A stretch of DNA of 64,000 nt from Orychophragmus violaceus (GCA_030180135.1 CM058236.1:10251357-10315356), one strand, 5' to 3'; positions 33,653-45,601 are shown, numbered from the stretch's first letter. Program-made: numbers and translations. The notes: generated from the sequence alone by a model not told the origin.

Positions 33653-35255
33653 TAATTAATATACTATTTGGTTGCTAAAAATTAAAATTATTATTATAAG
33701 TTCAAGCCACACAATCGTGCTTTTCTCCATCTTTTTTGAAGGAATTCTCATATCGCTCAAAGGGAATCAAGGCTCTCTGTTCTTCAGCCTTATCACGTCA
33801 ACGGCAGCAACCCTATTATATTCAAGCTTAAGAAAGAGTTGGGTCTAAAAAAATAAAAAAAAGCCTATTTATCCCTCTTGGTAATAAGAACTTGCACGGC
33901 AAAAGGCCTTCGCCGACCTACACATCAAAAGCATCAGGAGCTCGGCCTCGCTCCGGGAAGGCTAAAAAGAATCATCGAGATAAGTATCTAATTCCAAGTT
34001 TTATTATGTTTACCTTGTCTTCACGATCGATCACACTTGATTCAAATTGATCGTTGCTTTTACCACTTATTTGATTATTAGTTTGCAACATCACTTACCG
34101 ATGTTTTACGACATGCCTGCCATGTCTTCCAAAATTATTTAATATTTTAATCGGCACTTTTCAAAATTGTAAAAAATAACTATGTAGCTATCTGCATCCC
34201 CATTATTTTTAACTGATTCTTTTATTCATAGATCAATTAGTGCTCAGTTAGACGTGAATAATATTTTACTAAATATGTCCATTAGCAACAGAGTTTGACA
34301 ACTACTATTTTCTGGAGCAGGAAAGAATGACAACATCTCGACAATCGTCAACAAAAAGGAGGCCTGAGCTCTCTCCATCGTATTATGCCGACTAACAAGT
34401 CCAAGATTTTCGGACGAATTTAATAAATTTGTCAGGTTTTGATACCGTCTCTGGAAGACGACAAGCTTTCCATCTCAAGTCCACAAAACTCAGATCCACA
34501 GTAGGGATCATCGGCTCACGATATATTCTAGCTCAGCAATCGCACCAAGCCGAGCATCACATCTCGCAATCACCTCAAACGAAGACATGAACACTGCCCT
34601 CAACATCTCATGACAATGGGATTGATGAGCACACCAAAATTAATCGTCTCTTTCATCACCAGCTCGACTCAAAACGTCATCATCTCGCTGTCAATCAGCT
34701 TGTCGTCATCGATGTCCTCATCATAAGTCACCTTACGGTCTTTCCTGCTATTATGAAGATAAGTATTTAAATTTAAATTGTGTGATCCAATTTCATATCA
34801 TCATAGTTAACTGCTTTACAAAACAGTTGACTCCACTTGGTTGATGCTCTCACATGAAGTCCCCTGTTTTTTTAGTTTATATTATTTGACAAAGATCAAC
34901 TAATATTTTAAAGGCAAATAAATAGCCATACATGCGAATAAGTAGTATTGACTTATTCACATGGAGAGCTTTATTCTATTGAATACGTCTGTGTTTACTG
35001 ATCATAACCCGGTTTAAAACTCTAGACCATCAAGTCATGGATTTGACTGTTGCCTTATCTCTCTGTTGCAACAGGAAAATTCAGTCAGCAAAATATATGT
35101 TTTTGACGTCATCTTCTTGCCAAACTTTGTGTTAACGGCATACACCACTAATCAACTGAGGCATAGTACAAGACGACATATACTCATCAAGCTCGTCAAG
35201 AACGAGTTCATGATGGCATTAGATCCTTGTCATCAGCTCGGCACGGCACCAACCC
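33653..35255 (+). other. Tat-2 interior, no coding region recognised
   Basis: Non-coding text that presumably derives from a Tat-type gag-pol leader or body but is too decayed to assign. Around 34540-34560 there is a CCGAGCATCACATCTCGCAATC unit of the kind found in the 36541-36780 array. Confidence 0.5.
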
Positions 35256-35259
35256 ATTA

Positions 35260-35556
35260 AGCCTGTTCGTTTTATTGACGCACTGCGTCAACCTCAACAA
35301 CTCTTTGCTTGAGAATCAAGTATGTGAATAAACACCATAATTGCATCATCAGCGTAAGAAAATGTAGCCGCAGCTTGTCATAAACAATATACAGCTGCCG
35401 CTGTTTTCTTTCAGCGTCAACGACGATAACGGCAGCACCGTTAAAAACAGTCGCTGCGGCCATTTCTCTCTCTTTACGTCTGTGTTTTTCTTATATTTGT
35501 ACGTCACGGACATAGACGCTGCCGCTGACGCTCCGGCAATGCAACGAACAGGCCTA
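35260..35556. mobile_element. PIF/Harbinger-like MITE in Tat-2
   Basis: About 297 bp with inverted ends GCCTGTTCGTT and AACGAACAGGC. It is flanked by TTA on both sides (35257-35259 and 35557-35559). A TTA/TAA duplication fits PIF/Harbinger. No coding region. Confidence 0.6.
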
Positions 35557-35559
35557 TTA

Positions 35560-36540
35560 TCAAATATAATCATCGACGGCGGTCCTTTACAGACCACGGC
35601 TCCGGCTTCTGTCATTAAGCTAAGTCTTCTTTCATAGGAATACATTACTTGAATCACTCTAATCACTATTGCGTGGATTAAAAACCTACAAAAAGCATAA
35701 AGAATTTCTACATTGTCCAAACCAATCGGTGTAGGGCATATATGAGTTTGCTCTCTCGTTTTGACATGATCGCCTAAGATATAATATGTTATATCATACT
35801 CACAATAAAGGCCTTACGTCAATTATGTCATGCATCACAGATCATATATTGTTAAAACCACAATACGATCTCTCGGAAACTAACGTTTATAAATATCAAT
35901 CTCTTTTGAAGGAAACTTAAAGCTATAAATTTCTTGCTTAACAAGCAAAGCCACAAGCAAGGCCACAAGCTCACCAGTTTAAAGAGCCAGACCAAACTAG
36001 AAGCTGCCATGAGCGCGATCTGCCATTCCATCGATCATGTGACCTTAAATTCAAAGAAAAGAACGTTCTTCAAAAAAAAGGACAATCCCTCATGCCTTGG
36101 TCGATCTTGCTATCCCAAGATGTTCTCGGCCGACATGCTACCTTCACTGATACACTCACCACAATCATATCATCCGACTCGGACCGAGCCTATATGCTCA
36201 CCACCAAAAGAATAGCTCGACTAGCTAGGAAAATTCAGCTCGAGCTATCACCTTCAACTCGTCCGAAACAAGCTTCTCGCTTCACTCTCCAATGGACAAC
36301 ACGATCTCAAACTTTCAGATTATATTCAAAAGGATAAGTGTCTCGTATTTTATCAATCGATTTTATACTAACCACGCTTTCAATTAATTTTCTTATATAG
36401 ACCCATCCTACCCGGCATCAACACTAACAAGGTCAATCATGTCGTGCAAAAACACGGGTACAGCGAATGCGAGGATAAGTTTTCTATAAACTATAATTTT
36501 ATTTCAAACTCGTCATTTTCGGTGTCACAGCCACGTTATC
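35560..36540 (+). other. Tat-2 interior, no coding region recognised
   Basis: Short frames at 35934-36337 match nothing I know and are probably chance frames or the decayed remains of an element protein. Confidence 0.45.
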
Positions 36541-36785
36541 AAGCCGAGCATCGAACTCGCAAATAACATAAAGCGGAGCATCGCGTCTCGCAATCTCATC
36601 AAGCCGAGCATTATGCCTCGCAATTATATCAAGCCGAGCATCGAACTCGCAAATCACATAAAGCCGAGCATCGCGTCTCGCAATCTCATCAAGCCGAGCA
36701 TCATGTCTCGCAATCTCATCAAGCCGAGCACCACGCTCTCAATCACGTCAAGCCGAGCATCGTGCCTCGCAATCATCTTATGACA
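36541..36785 (+). repeat. 30 bp tandem array with CGAG/CTCG arms (Tat-2)
   Basis: Eight units of AAGCCGAGCATC...CTCGCAATC, with starts at 36541, 36571, 36601, 36631, 36661, 36691, 36721 and 36750. The fixed 5' and 3' words can pair with each other. The counterpart in Tat-1 is the 22 bp array at 13161. Confidence 0.92.
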
Positions 36786-36789
36786 AAGC

Positions 36790-38003
36790 ATATTGCAAAG
36801 TCACTCTATCTCTCTTGAGCATCCCTTCTCGTAAACTCACCTACGGAAGCAGGCATTGGCTATCAAAAGGCCGAAACTCCTCTGTCATATCTCATTCAAA
36901 ATTACCAAGATAAGTCACACTTTCTTAACTTCTATTTACATCACACCTTCCAAATCATCACATGTTTTATAGTCTTTTGTTAACTGGTCTATCACTCATC
37001 ATGTCTTAATAGTTCGAAATATCGTTGAAACACTTGCTCGTCGTCTTTCTTTAAATGTGTTGGTTTAACATGAATATTGCCTGGTCATGTCTGAGTTGGT
37101 TAGATAATCGTCCGTTTATTAGTTCTGATTTAATCGTGGAATTGAATACTTTATAGTTTTATTGTCTTCGACTTTATTCACTCACAATAGCTTGGCGCGT
37201 TCAATCACACTCCATTATTTTATAATGCTTGATTGCATGTTGGTTAACTTATCCTTGGATCAAATTTATCTATTTATTATTTACTTAATTAATGTTTCCA
37301 TTCTGTAGCATGTCTTTGATCTAGTCGATGACGGCTCCATGCAACGTAACCCGGTCACTAAAAGTCACGCATCTTGGAGATCGACATGTTCAGTCATGAA
37401 CTCGTCATCCGATCACTTTATATATAAACTCATCAAGTAAGTATTTCATTTATTATCCTCTGTTTAAACTTGTGCCGAGTTGAACTCTATATTTAATTTA
37501 AGTCGAGTTTTCACTCGCAAAAGCCGAGTCTAAAAGAACTCGCAGAAAGCCGAGTCTAAAAGAACTCGCATTAGCATCATGCTCCCTGGCCAGGAGTGTG
37601 GTCTTCCTTGTGCACGAGGTGCACATCGTGGTAAGGAAAAGCCGGGATCCGTCCCGCAAATTCTTCGCGGTGGGTGATAACAAATAAGTCGAGCACAGCA
37701 TCGCACATTCGCCCACCCTTAGAATAAAGCCGAGATCCGTCTCGCAATTATAGATACGGTGGGGTGTAAGCCTTAAAGTAAAGCAGTTCAACGCCGATCT
37801 ACGTTTTAATCGTCGTTCGCCAAAGATCAATATACAAACGGATCAAAGGACAGAACGACCTGATTAACTTAACTACGGAAAAGATTATTCTTCCACGACA
37901 AACATCCAGAGGAATACCGGAGATTCATGCCGATCTTTTATACTTCACGAACCGAAATGTTTTCTATCACCGATCATCACGCCAAACGCTCGAATCGCCG
38001 ACT
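36790..38003 (+). other. Tat-2 3' region with the conserved hairpin block
   Basis: Two CGAGT...ACTCGC units at 37502-37572 precede the block 37575-37690 shared with Tat-1, including the hairpin CGGGA/TCCCG at 37643-37656. The rest is unassigned. Confidence 0.6.
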
Positions 38004-38021
38004 TGGGGGGGGGGGACTTAT

Positions 38022-38690
38022 TGTTGGAGTCGGTTTTAGCACCCCTCCAAATGGCCCATTCATATAATAAGATCGGCCCGAAATAGAAGGCATTTATTAT
38101 GGATAATTACTATGTCGATGAAGATAAATGGCAATCTTCGAGGATAATCACAAAAAGAAAATATATAGTTTCTTTTGTGGAAGATATCTATTTCTTTTTA
38201 AGAAATATGACTTTTTATGCCGGCCTAAAACTCTATATAAGAGAAGGAGGGCATTCAGGCTAAAGACAACTATCATAATATAGAGAGAACTCTGGAAGTC
38301 GACCTAAATCTCGACATGAGAGGATGAGGGTATTCAGGCTACAAGAGATCGATCTATAGACGACTCTGTAAGCCGACCTAAACCTCTACATGAGAGAATG
38401 AAGGTATTCAGACTAAAGGAGATCGAAACACACAATACGATAAGTCGATCTATAGACGACTTAATCGTCATTCGACGAACTCTTTCAAAGAACTACGAAT
38501 GGCTTGATCCCTTTATAAAGGGTACGTAGGCATCCTTTTACAAGGTTCAGCTATAAAACCTAATTCCATTTATTCCGATTCACCGGGACGCCAATTTAGC
38601 CCTAATTTCATCATCTCCGCCGAGCTAGGTTTAAAGACTTTGAAGAATCCCTTAAGAAAAACCCTAAAATTCTTGCTATCTTCGGAAACC
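38022..38690 (+). repeat. Tat-2 3' LTR, 3' end truncated
   Basis: Matches 32123-32787 and then changes after CTTCGG, so the final GCAGAATTGAGATCTTACA segment is missing. The text that follows is the second half of the 775 bp repeat. Confidence 0.85.
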
Positions 38691-39136
38691 CTAAATATTT
38701 TCAAAAAGATATTATATATGAGTTTTTTGAAATTGAGTATTTAGTATATTTATTATTTTTAAATTTAGTTAAGATTTTCTCATTTATTTAATTGACATTT
38801 AGGTTAGGAGATCATGTTGTTTGGAAAGTTGTTATTTAAGTTAGCATATTGGATGGTATAAATATATTTTTAATATCGATTTTTTGGTGTTTAAGATGTT
38901 CTAATTATGAATCTTGTTTGGAAAGTAATTATTAAAAAAATTCGAAATAATCAAATGTATGTTTCTGTATTGTTTCTACAGTGCACCATATTCGGATCTT
39001 AAAAATTTTTAATACTCTTTTTCTTTTAACTAGAGGGCAATCCAACTAAAAACAAATGAGTGTCACCGGCTGTAATTAAATGAAAACTAATGGCACTCGC
39101 AATTTTTTGCTTCTATACTAATAGTATATATAAAAG

Positions 39137-39844
39137 CAATGTTTTTAAAACCGGACCGGCGACTGAAACGGTAAAGCTTTTGGGTCATGGGTTAATATGG
39201 TCCGATCGGGTTCGACCCGGTTCGATCAGCTTTGTGATAATTTTAAAATAATATATCTATATATATATGTTATTAATTTCAAACTATCAAATAAGACACT
39301 TATTTTTCAAAAAAAAAAAAATAACACACTTCAATAATCATATTTTTTTAAAACCTGTGTAATAATTATTAAAAAATACTTCAATAGTTTAAATGTTAAA
39401 TAATAACGTTTGGACATATTTAAAAGACATTCTGAAACACTTTGAATGGATAATTTATCGTCAAGACATTGTTCACCAACATATACATCATGCTTCTTAG
39501 ATACACAGTTGTTACTTTCTATGTTATTCGTCTATTACAAGAAGAGATAAGATATAAAAACACATTTAATCTTACTTTTTAATAATTATTTAAAATTAAT
39601 ATTGTTATATTTGATTGTTTTAGAAAGAAAAAGCAGTTAACAAAATATAAAACAATATTTTTTTATAAAATCCGGTTTGATACGGTTCAATGGGTCACCG
39701 GTTTCCGGTTTTTTGGCGGTTTAATACGGTTTTTTAACCGGTTCAACTACTATTGGATTTTATTATCAACCCAACCCGGGTATGCTTCCGATTCGCGGTT
39801 CAACCCGGTCTGACCGCCGGGTCGGTCCGGTTTTAAAAACACTG
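39137..39844. mobile_element. hAT-type MITE with Cys/Gly-codon-like CCGG ends
   Basis: The 708 bp insert has inverted ends CAATGTTTTTAAAACCGGAC (left) and CAGTGTTTTTAAAACCGGAC (right, other strand). It is flanked by TATAAAAG on both sides (39129-39136 and 39845-39852). The 8 bp duplication and CA-TG ends fit hAT. The interior is AT-rich with CCGGTT words near the right end, and no transposase. Confidence 0.88.
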
Positions 39845-39852
39845 TATAAAAG

Positions 39853-40889
39853 GGATTCATGGATGTAAAATACTAGGGGTTTAGCAGGAAGCTAGCAGAT
39901 ATCTCTCACGGGTCCACTTTTTGAGGAGCGCCGTCGATCTGATGACGTGACCTCGTCGTCGTTTTTTGCCAGATCTCCTTGCTCATTGCCTTTCCCCCCT
40001 CATTTGCACCATGATTTACGTCGGTCTGCTGGATCTTGACCTCCTCGAACCACCGAACTTACCACCTCCAAAGTTGTCATGTTTTCCCCTCCTTCGCCCT
40101 CACGAGCTCCTCCTCCGCTCTCCCTCCCCTCGTCTTCATCCCTGCCGATGCTGCTTGATGATCCGGTTTCGCCTCTTCTTACAGACCCTCCGCTGTGGCT
40201 GACATCTCTCCTTCTTCTATCTCGCCGGTTTTCCGGAATGCCTCCGTCGGGGTCTCTGCCTCCACCATCCGCCTCCCCTCCTTCTTTGCTCACCGCTCCA
40301 TAACCTGAGTCCTCCGCTCCTCTGCCTTTGATGCTCGGGTGTTCTTCTTCTCAGCCACAATCTGTTCTTTCAAACCCTCCTCACTCACTCACACTTCATT
40401 CATGGAGTAGATCTTGGTCTCTCATTCATTTTCGTTTAAGTTTGATGGTTTGTATGGCTTTGCGGCTCTGGTTGATGATTTCAACACTGATGAGGCTGTG
40501 TTCTCCTCGTTTGTCGGGACTTTTTTCTCGATGGGTCCTTACCCTCTTGTATGGATTGTTTCTGTTCTCATGTTGCCGTCTCTACAACCACATATCTCGT
40601 TTTTCTCTGTCTTAGGCGGTTAGTTTTTCTGGTGGCTCTCCCTCCGTTGCCGCCAGTACCTCCCGACCCGCAGGATGTTCTGTTCCTACTGATCTTCGTG
40701 ACCGCAGCTCAGGCCTTGACTCTCCCGCTATTGAATTCATTATTGTTTCGATTGTTCCCAGCTCTTCATGCTCCTTCCATTACCTCAGTCACATTGGTTA
40801 TTGGTTTCATTTACCTCCTGATGAGGTTGGTGGAGTTTTGGTGAGCATGTTTAGACATCCATTATCTCATTTTATGGCTACTTTACCTC
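39853..40889 (+). other. C/T-rich, Ser/Pro-coding stretch of unknown origin
   Basis: The composition differs sharply from its surroundings: C/T-rich, with overlapping frames that are rich in Pro, Ser and Leu (about 39966-40300) and then frames of about 70-97 codons up to 40850. This style occurs in LINE 5' regions and in gene 5' untranslated/first-exon sequence. I find no LINE endonuclease or RT here and cannot name it. The TATACTAATAGTATATATAAAAG text at 39116-39136 plus 39845 recalls a Helitron 5' start, but no matching end was found. Confidence 0.35.
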
Positions 40890-41303
40890 CACTACAAGAA
40901 AACAGCGTTTTTGCGACTGCAACCTGCTACTATACTTGTAGTCGTAACAGTTGGCGACTATTTAGGGACACAATTGCGACTAATTTGCAATTACAGATAT
41001 ATGGTCTTCTTTTAGTTACTAATATACGACCAAAAATGGTTGTCTCATTTTACGACTGATTAACGACTATTGTCGAGACCGGAAATATTAGTCCCAACGT
41101 AGTCGGTAGTTTGGCGACTACGCTGCGTTTATGGTGAATTGTCGTATACAAGTCGCAAATTAGTCACTATTTGGGAAACTAATTTGCTTCTCCATTTATA
41201 GTAGTAACAAAGTTGTTAATTTTTCGCTATTTGTACGACTAATATGCGACTCGTTATTCAAGTCGCAAAGTAGTCGGATATGAGTGGTATCATATAGTGT
41301 GTT
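40890..41303. repeat. CACTA-2 left terminal inverted repeat and subterminal array
   Basis: Begins CACTACAAGAAAAC and is packed with GCGACT / AGTCGC words. It is clearly similar to 51183-51607, including GAGACCGGAAATA and GTATCATATAGT. Confidence 0.85.
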
Positions 41304-42118
41304 TTTATTTAATATATATGCTAATAATCTTAATTGATGTCAAAGCTAATCTATACTTATAATATTTAATGTGCATAATTACTTTTTCCAACTTCTAATA
41401 AACATGTAAAACTTGCAATATTATAAACTAAGTTTTAAATCGAAGTTAACTCATAAAATAGAAACCAAACAGTTAGCAATCATTACAATGGTTTTAAGAA
41501 ATTGAAACTTAAAACTACATAAGTTCTTACGAGTTTAGAATAAGAGTGAAGGAGGGTTAGTAACGATCGAGAGCCTGGTGCTCGTTTGAGTACCATTTTA
41601 TATTATGGTATTTTTGATTTTGCATATTTGTTTCATACAAGGAAAAACGAATAGGTATTGATTTCTTATTAATATCATGGTTCAAATATTAATAAGATAA
41701 TAAAAAATATCATTAACGGGTAAGGCTCAAACATATTAACTAAACCAAGGGTTGTCTCTTTTTCTTTATACACCTTTTACTCATAACTTTTAGAAACTAT
41801 AAAGATTCTTGCCCTAGACGATTTATATTCTACTGTTTACCGGAAACAAAACTTGCTTTCTAGATTTTGTGCGAAACATTAACGAGAATCAACCAGTCTC
41901 TTCAGATTATCCGAAGAGTTTCTCAGATCAACAACCATGTCCCATATATTTTGGATCTAAAGTTTTCCTCCTGCATGTATGGATGTGTGTTTCTTCCATT
42001 GGAGATCCTAAATCTCAAAGATTTTGGTCGATGAAGAGGTAATCTCTCTTTTCATCTTTCATTTGTTGTCTTTTTATTCTTGCATATTTTATTAAGCCAA
42101 ACATTTCTTGATTTAGGG
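41304..42118 (+). other. CACTA-2 interior, unassigned
   Basis: AT-rich with a possible first exon and intron upstream of the DUF223 fragment. GAGGTAATCTC near 42035 resembles a splice donor. Confidence 0.4.
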
Positions 42119-42320
42119 TATCAAGATAGAGGCATTTGTTCACGCTTCTGTTGTTGATAAATTATGGTGGTGAACTTGGTTTGAGCGTCGTTGGTTTAAG
42201 CTTAAAAATGCTCAAGTTGTTCTTTCACCACATTATCCTTCCTTGACCCCTCACGACTTCAATATGGTTTTCACGTTAGAGACATCTTTCTTCGTGACTT
42301 ATGAAATATTCCGAAAGGTC
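42119..42320 (+). pseudogene. DUF223/RPA-like OB-fold gene fragment in CACTA-2
   Basis: After a TTTAG acceptor the plus strand reads GIKIEAFVHASVVDKLWW, a stop, then FERRWFKLKNAQVV...HDFNMVF in the same frame. This is the strand pattern of plant RPA70-like/DUF223 proteins, where a basic ...I.A.....L strand is followed by a W(F/Y).(I/L)KN segment and a ...MVF strand. The internal TGA and lack of flanking exons make it a decayed fragment. These proteins bind single-stranded nucleic acid. Confidence 0.5.
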
Positions 42321-43367
42321 ATTATATGGTTTACACATCGATTCCGGATATATTGGATCGAAGAGTTTATGATCCTTACCCTAAAAGTAACTTGAAACAA
42401 ATATTTGTTTTGTGTTTAAGATTATAATAATCATGTTATTTTCATGTGTTGTCTAATTGATATTTTATCACCATATAAATGTCCTTGGTGTTTTAACCCA
42501 TGTTGGAAATCTCCAAAATTATTGGGCAGAACCAAACTTGCAGTTTACCATTACCAACTAATGTTGTATTCCCCCTCTGTTTTATCTGTAATTCCTCTTT
42601 GGCTGCAGCCCTTGTGCAAGGCTGATATGCTTGACTTTGAACTTTTTACTTAAAAGTAATATGAGTATTTGAAGTTAAAAAAAAAAAAGTGGGTTAATCT
42701 TAATCCTATATTTTGATGTGTTGTTTTGTTGTTTGTCTCTAATAATAGTTAGCAATTTCCTTTTTTACTAGCCTCCGGAGTCTTCGGTATTTATTGATTG
42801 GGAAAGATGGTGAAGAATTAATCATAGGGTTTTAGAAGGATGCGGATACACATGTCTTTGTAATTCTTAGATGCTTCTTCATAAGGCAAGAATCGGGTAA
42901 GCATTGTTACGTCAGCTCCAAAAGGATAAAATTCGTTGGAATCGAGAAAGTTATGTAGAGTTCATAATTGCATAAAAGGAGTCAAAGTAGACAAGAATCG
43001 GGTAAGCATTGAAATTGAATCGGTAATTAAATGAAAATTATTGTATTGTGTATTGAATGTTTAGGTTTAGGTTTGATTCGTATAGAAATTTCTCCATTGT
43101 ATTCAATGTTTATGAAGTTTGTTCTTGGTTGTTATAACTTAGGTTATACTTGGCTTAAGGAGTAGAAGAGCTTTCAACAATTATCTATGATCAAATTGAG
43201 ATCCTGACTTTTTTTTATTCCTCGACATGTTGTGTTCATAAAACTATTTCAACTCATTTATTTGTTATGCTTTTATATATCTTGGAGTAATACATGAATT
43301 TCTGTTTTTGTAGATTTCCAAATTTGGTACCTGAACAATATCCTGGAAAAAAATCTTATGTCCCATT
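42321..43367 (+). other. CACTA-2 interior up to Copia-2, unassigned
   Basis: No gene is recognised. An A-rich run lies at 42679-42689. The last five bases, CCATT, are the left TSD copy of Copia-2. Confidence 0.5.
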
Positions 43368-44041
43368 TGTTGGAATTGTGTCCAGTAATCTCGGTACTGT
43401 CTCTAGAAAGTAAGAGTATGTCAGTGATCAGACATAAGTCATATAATATTGGGGGTCATGATGGCTTGCTAGAGTCCGCTCATGATCTATAAGTCTTGGA
43501 CTTATTGCTTTTATTATATGATCCCATATGGGTCACACGCCTAAGCTAACAGGAAAATGTGTAGGAACGGTTTAGCAGAAGTACAGTAAAAGTGCTAGGC
43601 ATTTACTGTACTAAGAGAGAATAAAAGGTTTAGCCACTGTGCATCGATCGATGCATAAGGTGCAACGATCGATGCAGTGCGCAAACACCGACGAGTTAAT
43701 TGGTATTTGGGCCAAATGGCCCAAACGGAACAGGACGAGTTTTGTGTCATAAAAACTCGAGTTTCAGACTGATTAACCCTAACACTTGAGCCGTAAACTC
43801 TCTCTCTCTGCGCCGAGTTCCCCTTGTGGTCTAGCAGCTGTTTCCTGCGAAAGCGTGTGTGAACCTTTGGAGGATTCATCCCTCGGTGTTTCTCTGATCT
43901 CAGACATACCATCTTCTTCCGCTGCAATAACAGGTATAAGGTGAGATCATCATTTGTTTCTATTCTGAGAAGAACCTAGATCGCATGTTTAGGATAATCT
44001 GAATCTGGAATTGAATCAGGATTCATCTAAACGTTCCAACA
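43368..44041 (+). repeat. Copia-2 5' LTR
   Basis: 674 bp, TGTTGG...CCAACA, apparently identical to 50435-51108. It carries two CGATCGATGCA words at 43640-43676. The 110-codon frame antisense to it (43595-43927, repeated at 50662-50994) is present only because the LTR is duplicated, and I do not call it a gene. Confidence 0.97.
43617..43676 (+). promoter_or_regulatory. TATA-like box and TGCATCGATCGATGCA palindrome in the Copia-2 LTR
   Basis: GAGAATAAAAGG (43617-43628) is the likely TATA region. Twelve bases later comes a perfect 16 bp palindrome (43640-43655), then a half-palindrome CAACGATCGATGCA. The equivalent in the right LTR is at 50707-50722. Copia-1 has a different palindrome at the same place. 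Confidence 0.5.
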
Positions 44042-44042
44042 G

Positions 44043-44054
44043 TGGTATCAGAGC
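44043..44054 (+). other. Copia-2 primer-binding site (initiator tRNA-Met type)
   Basis: TGGTATCAGAGC starts one base after the 5' LTR. Confidence 0.93.
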
Positions 44055-45601
44055 TTTAGGTTCTGGTTTTTCTTGTTTAGATTCATGTTTAGGATTGTTT
44101 AAGGAGGTGTTTTTGAATCAATCTACTGATAAGATTAAAACACTTAAGAAACAAGAATTGAATCCTAAACAAACTGTTTAAAAATCGCATGACCAAACTA
44201 TATTGATTTGGTATGTGATCTAAACTGATTTTGCATCGACTGAGATCGCATTGCATCGATCGATGCAATGCAAGGATCGATCGTTGCAGTCGCGAGAGAT
44301 TGACCGCGATCGCATGGATCGTTCAAACGATCGCATGGATCTCACGAGAATCTCTCGGCCAAACCTGATAACCGTTCGTGCACACGTGAGAGCATCGATC
44401 GATGCAGGATCGATGAACGATCGTTGCAGGATCGATGCTGTGAGCATCGATCGATGCGGTTAGGGTTTTGGCTCGGTTTAATTTAATTAAAATTAAACGT
44501 CTCGGTTTAATAAACAGATTTAATAATTTTATTAAGTCTGGTTAAACCGGGATAAGAAATCCAATGTCGAAAGAAATATTGGATTTAGTGCCTAAACCAG
44601 GAATTTCTAATTTGATTTGGTTGGACCAAATAAATTGAGAAATTCCGGTTTAGTAAATAACCGGTTGACAATTGTGGTCATCGTAGTAATTAAAACTTGG
44701 TTAGACCAGTTTTAATGAACCAGACCGGTTATGTCAATTAATTGGACAATTGGGTCATGTCTTGGACATGGACCAAATTCTTGGGCCTCGGGCCAAGAAG
44801 TTAAAACAATTGGGCCAGTTAATTGAGTCTTTCTTCAGATTAATTTAAAATCTATTTTATAAAATTATAAAGTCGTTTTTAAATTAAAGTTTCCGAAATT
44901 TTGAAATTAGAAAGTTTCTTAAAATAGAAGTTTCTGAATTTGCGGGTTTTGGATTTTAAAGAAATTTCTAAAGTTAGAAAGTTTCCGGTTTTAGAAAGTT
45001 TCCAATTTTAGAAAGTTTCCAAAAATAGTAGGTTTCCATAAATAGAAAGTTTCCCGAAATAGTAATCTTCTATTTTGGGAATGATTTTAATAAACCTACG
45101 AACCTCAAATAATATCAAGCGTTGGATGTCTTGTCCAGGCTATGTCAGCTGTCAAAGCCCATTCAATTGCATTCATGGCCTTACAGTGTGAGGATGTCTG
45201 CTTTTGCGTGAGTAAGACAGTTTGTGATTCATAAATGTCATTGGGAGTCCCAGACATTAATGATTACATGACTGTATAGTCCGGTTTTCTTGACTAGGCC
45301 ATCGGGAGTCCCGAGCCTTGAGACATCAGAGTGGATTGGGCCTCGGGCCCAGATTCACAACCAAGAGTTATATCACGGATATAATTAGCCGATATAGGGC
45401 TTACCGATATAAGCTAAGGTTGGGTGACGGCCAGTGGCCCACTTTAATTTTAGTTATATGTGGATCTTGGAATCATTATATTCTATTGAGGGTAACTTAG
45501 GTTATTGAATATAATGCGTGATTAATCATATTAATTTTTAATACGAGATTAGTCATTTTGAACATAATAACTAATAACCTTTTTATTTATATATTTCAGA
45601 T
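44055..45601 (+). other. Copia-2 leader
   Basis: The leader contains a CGATCGATGCA/CGATCGTTGCA cluster at 44233-44460 and GAAAGTTTCC-type repeats at 44905-45060. A block at 45120-45520 is almost identical to Copia-1 and includes a conserved frame at 45318-45500 (MRHQSGLGLGPRF...). Many upstream ATGs precede gag, so gag translation must bypass them or use another mechanism. Confidence 0.7.

Larger units (their letters stand above)
32123..38690 (+). mobile_element. Tat-2: non-autonomous Tat-related LTR element
   Basis: The left LTR is 32123-32809 (687 bp), followed by a TGGCGCC-type PBS at 32812. The right LTR starts at 38022 after a G11-type PPT (38004-38017) and ends near 38690, lacking the last ~22 bases of the left copy. 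The LTR start TGTTGGAGTC, the G-run PPT, the AAGCCGAG...CTCGCAA arrays and the hairpin block link it to Tat-1. I see no gag, RT or integrase. The interior carries two MITEs. The two LTRs differ at about six sites by eye. Confidence 0.85.
31013..39116. repeat. ~775 bp tandem duplication, second copy split by Tat-2
   Basis: Unit one is 31013-31787. Unit two is 31788-32122 plus about 38690-39095. A third unit starts at 39096 and stops after about 20 bases. The theme CTCGCAATTTTGTGCTTCC marks each unit start (31013, 31788, 39096 with a small change). The parent sequence is AT-rich and I do not recognise it. Confidence 0.8.

Noticed and set aside
36541..36785. Regular 30 bp repeats that could suggest a CRISPR array
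   Set aside because: The units are head-to-tail without unique spacers, in a plant retrotransposon, with no cas genes. It is a tandem array.
39116..39136. TATACTAATAGTATATATAAAAG as a Helitron 5' start
   Set aside because: Text is similar to Helitron starts, but the preceding base is T and no matching CTAG end with hairpin was found downstream.
43595..43927. 110-codon antisense frame in the Copia-2 LTR, identical at 50662-50994
   Set aside because: It is duplicated only because the LTRs are identical. No motif, and Copia-1 does not keep it.
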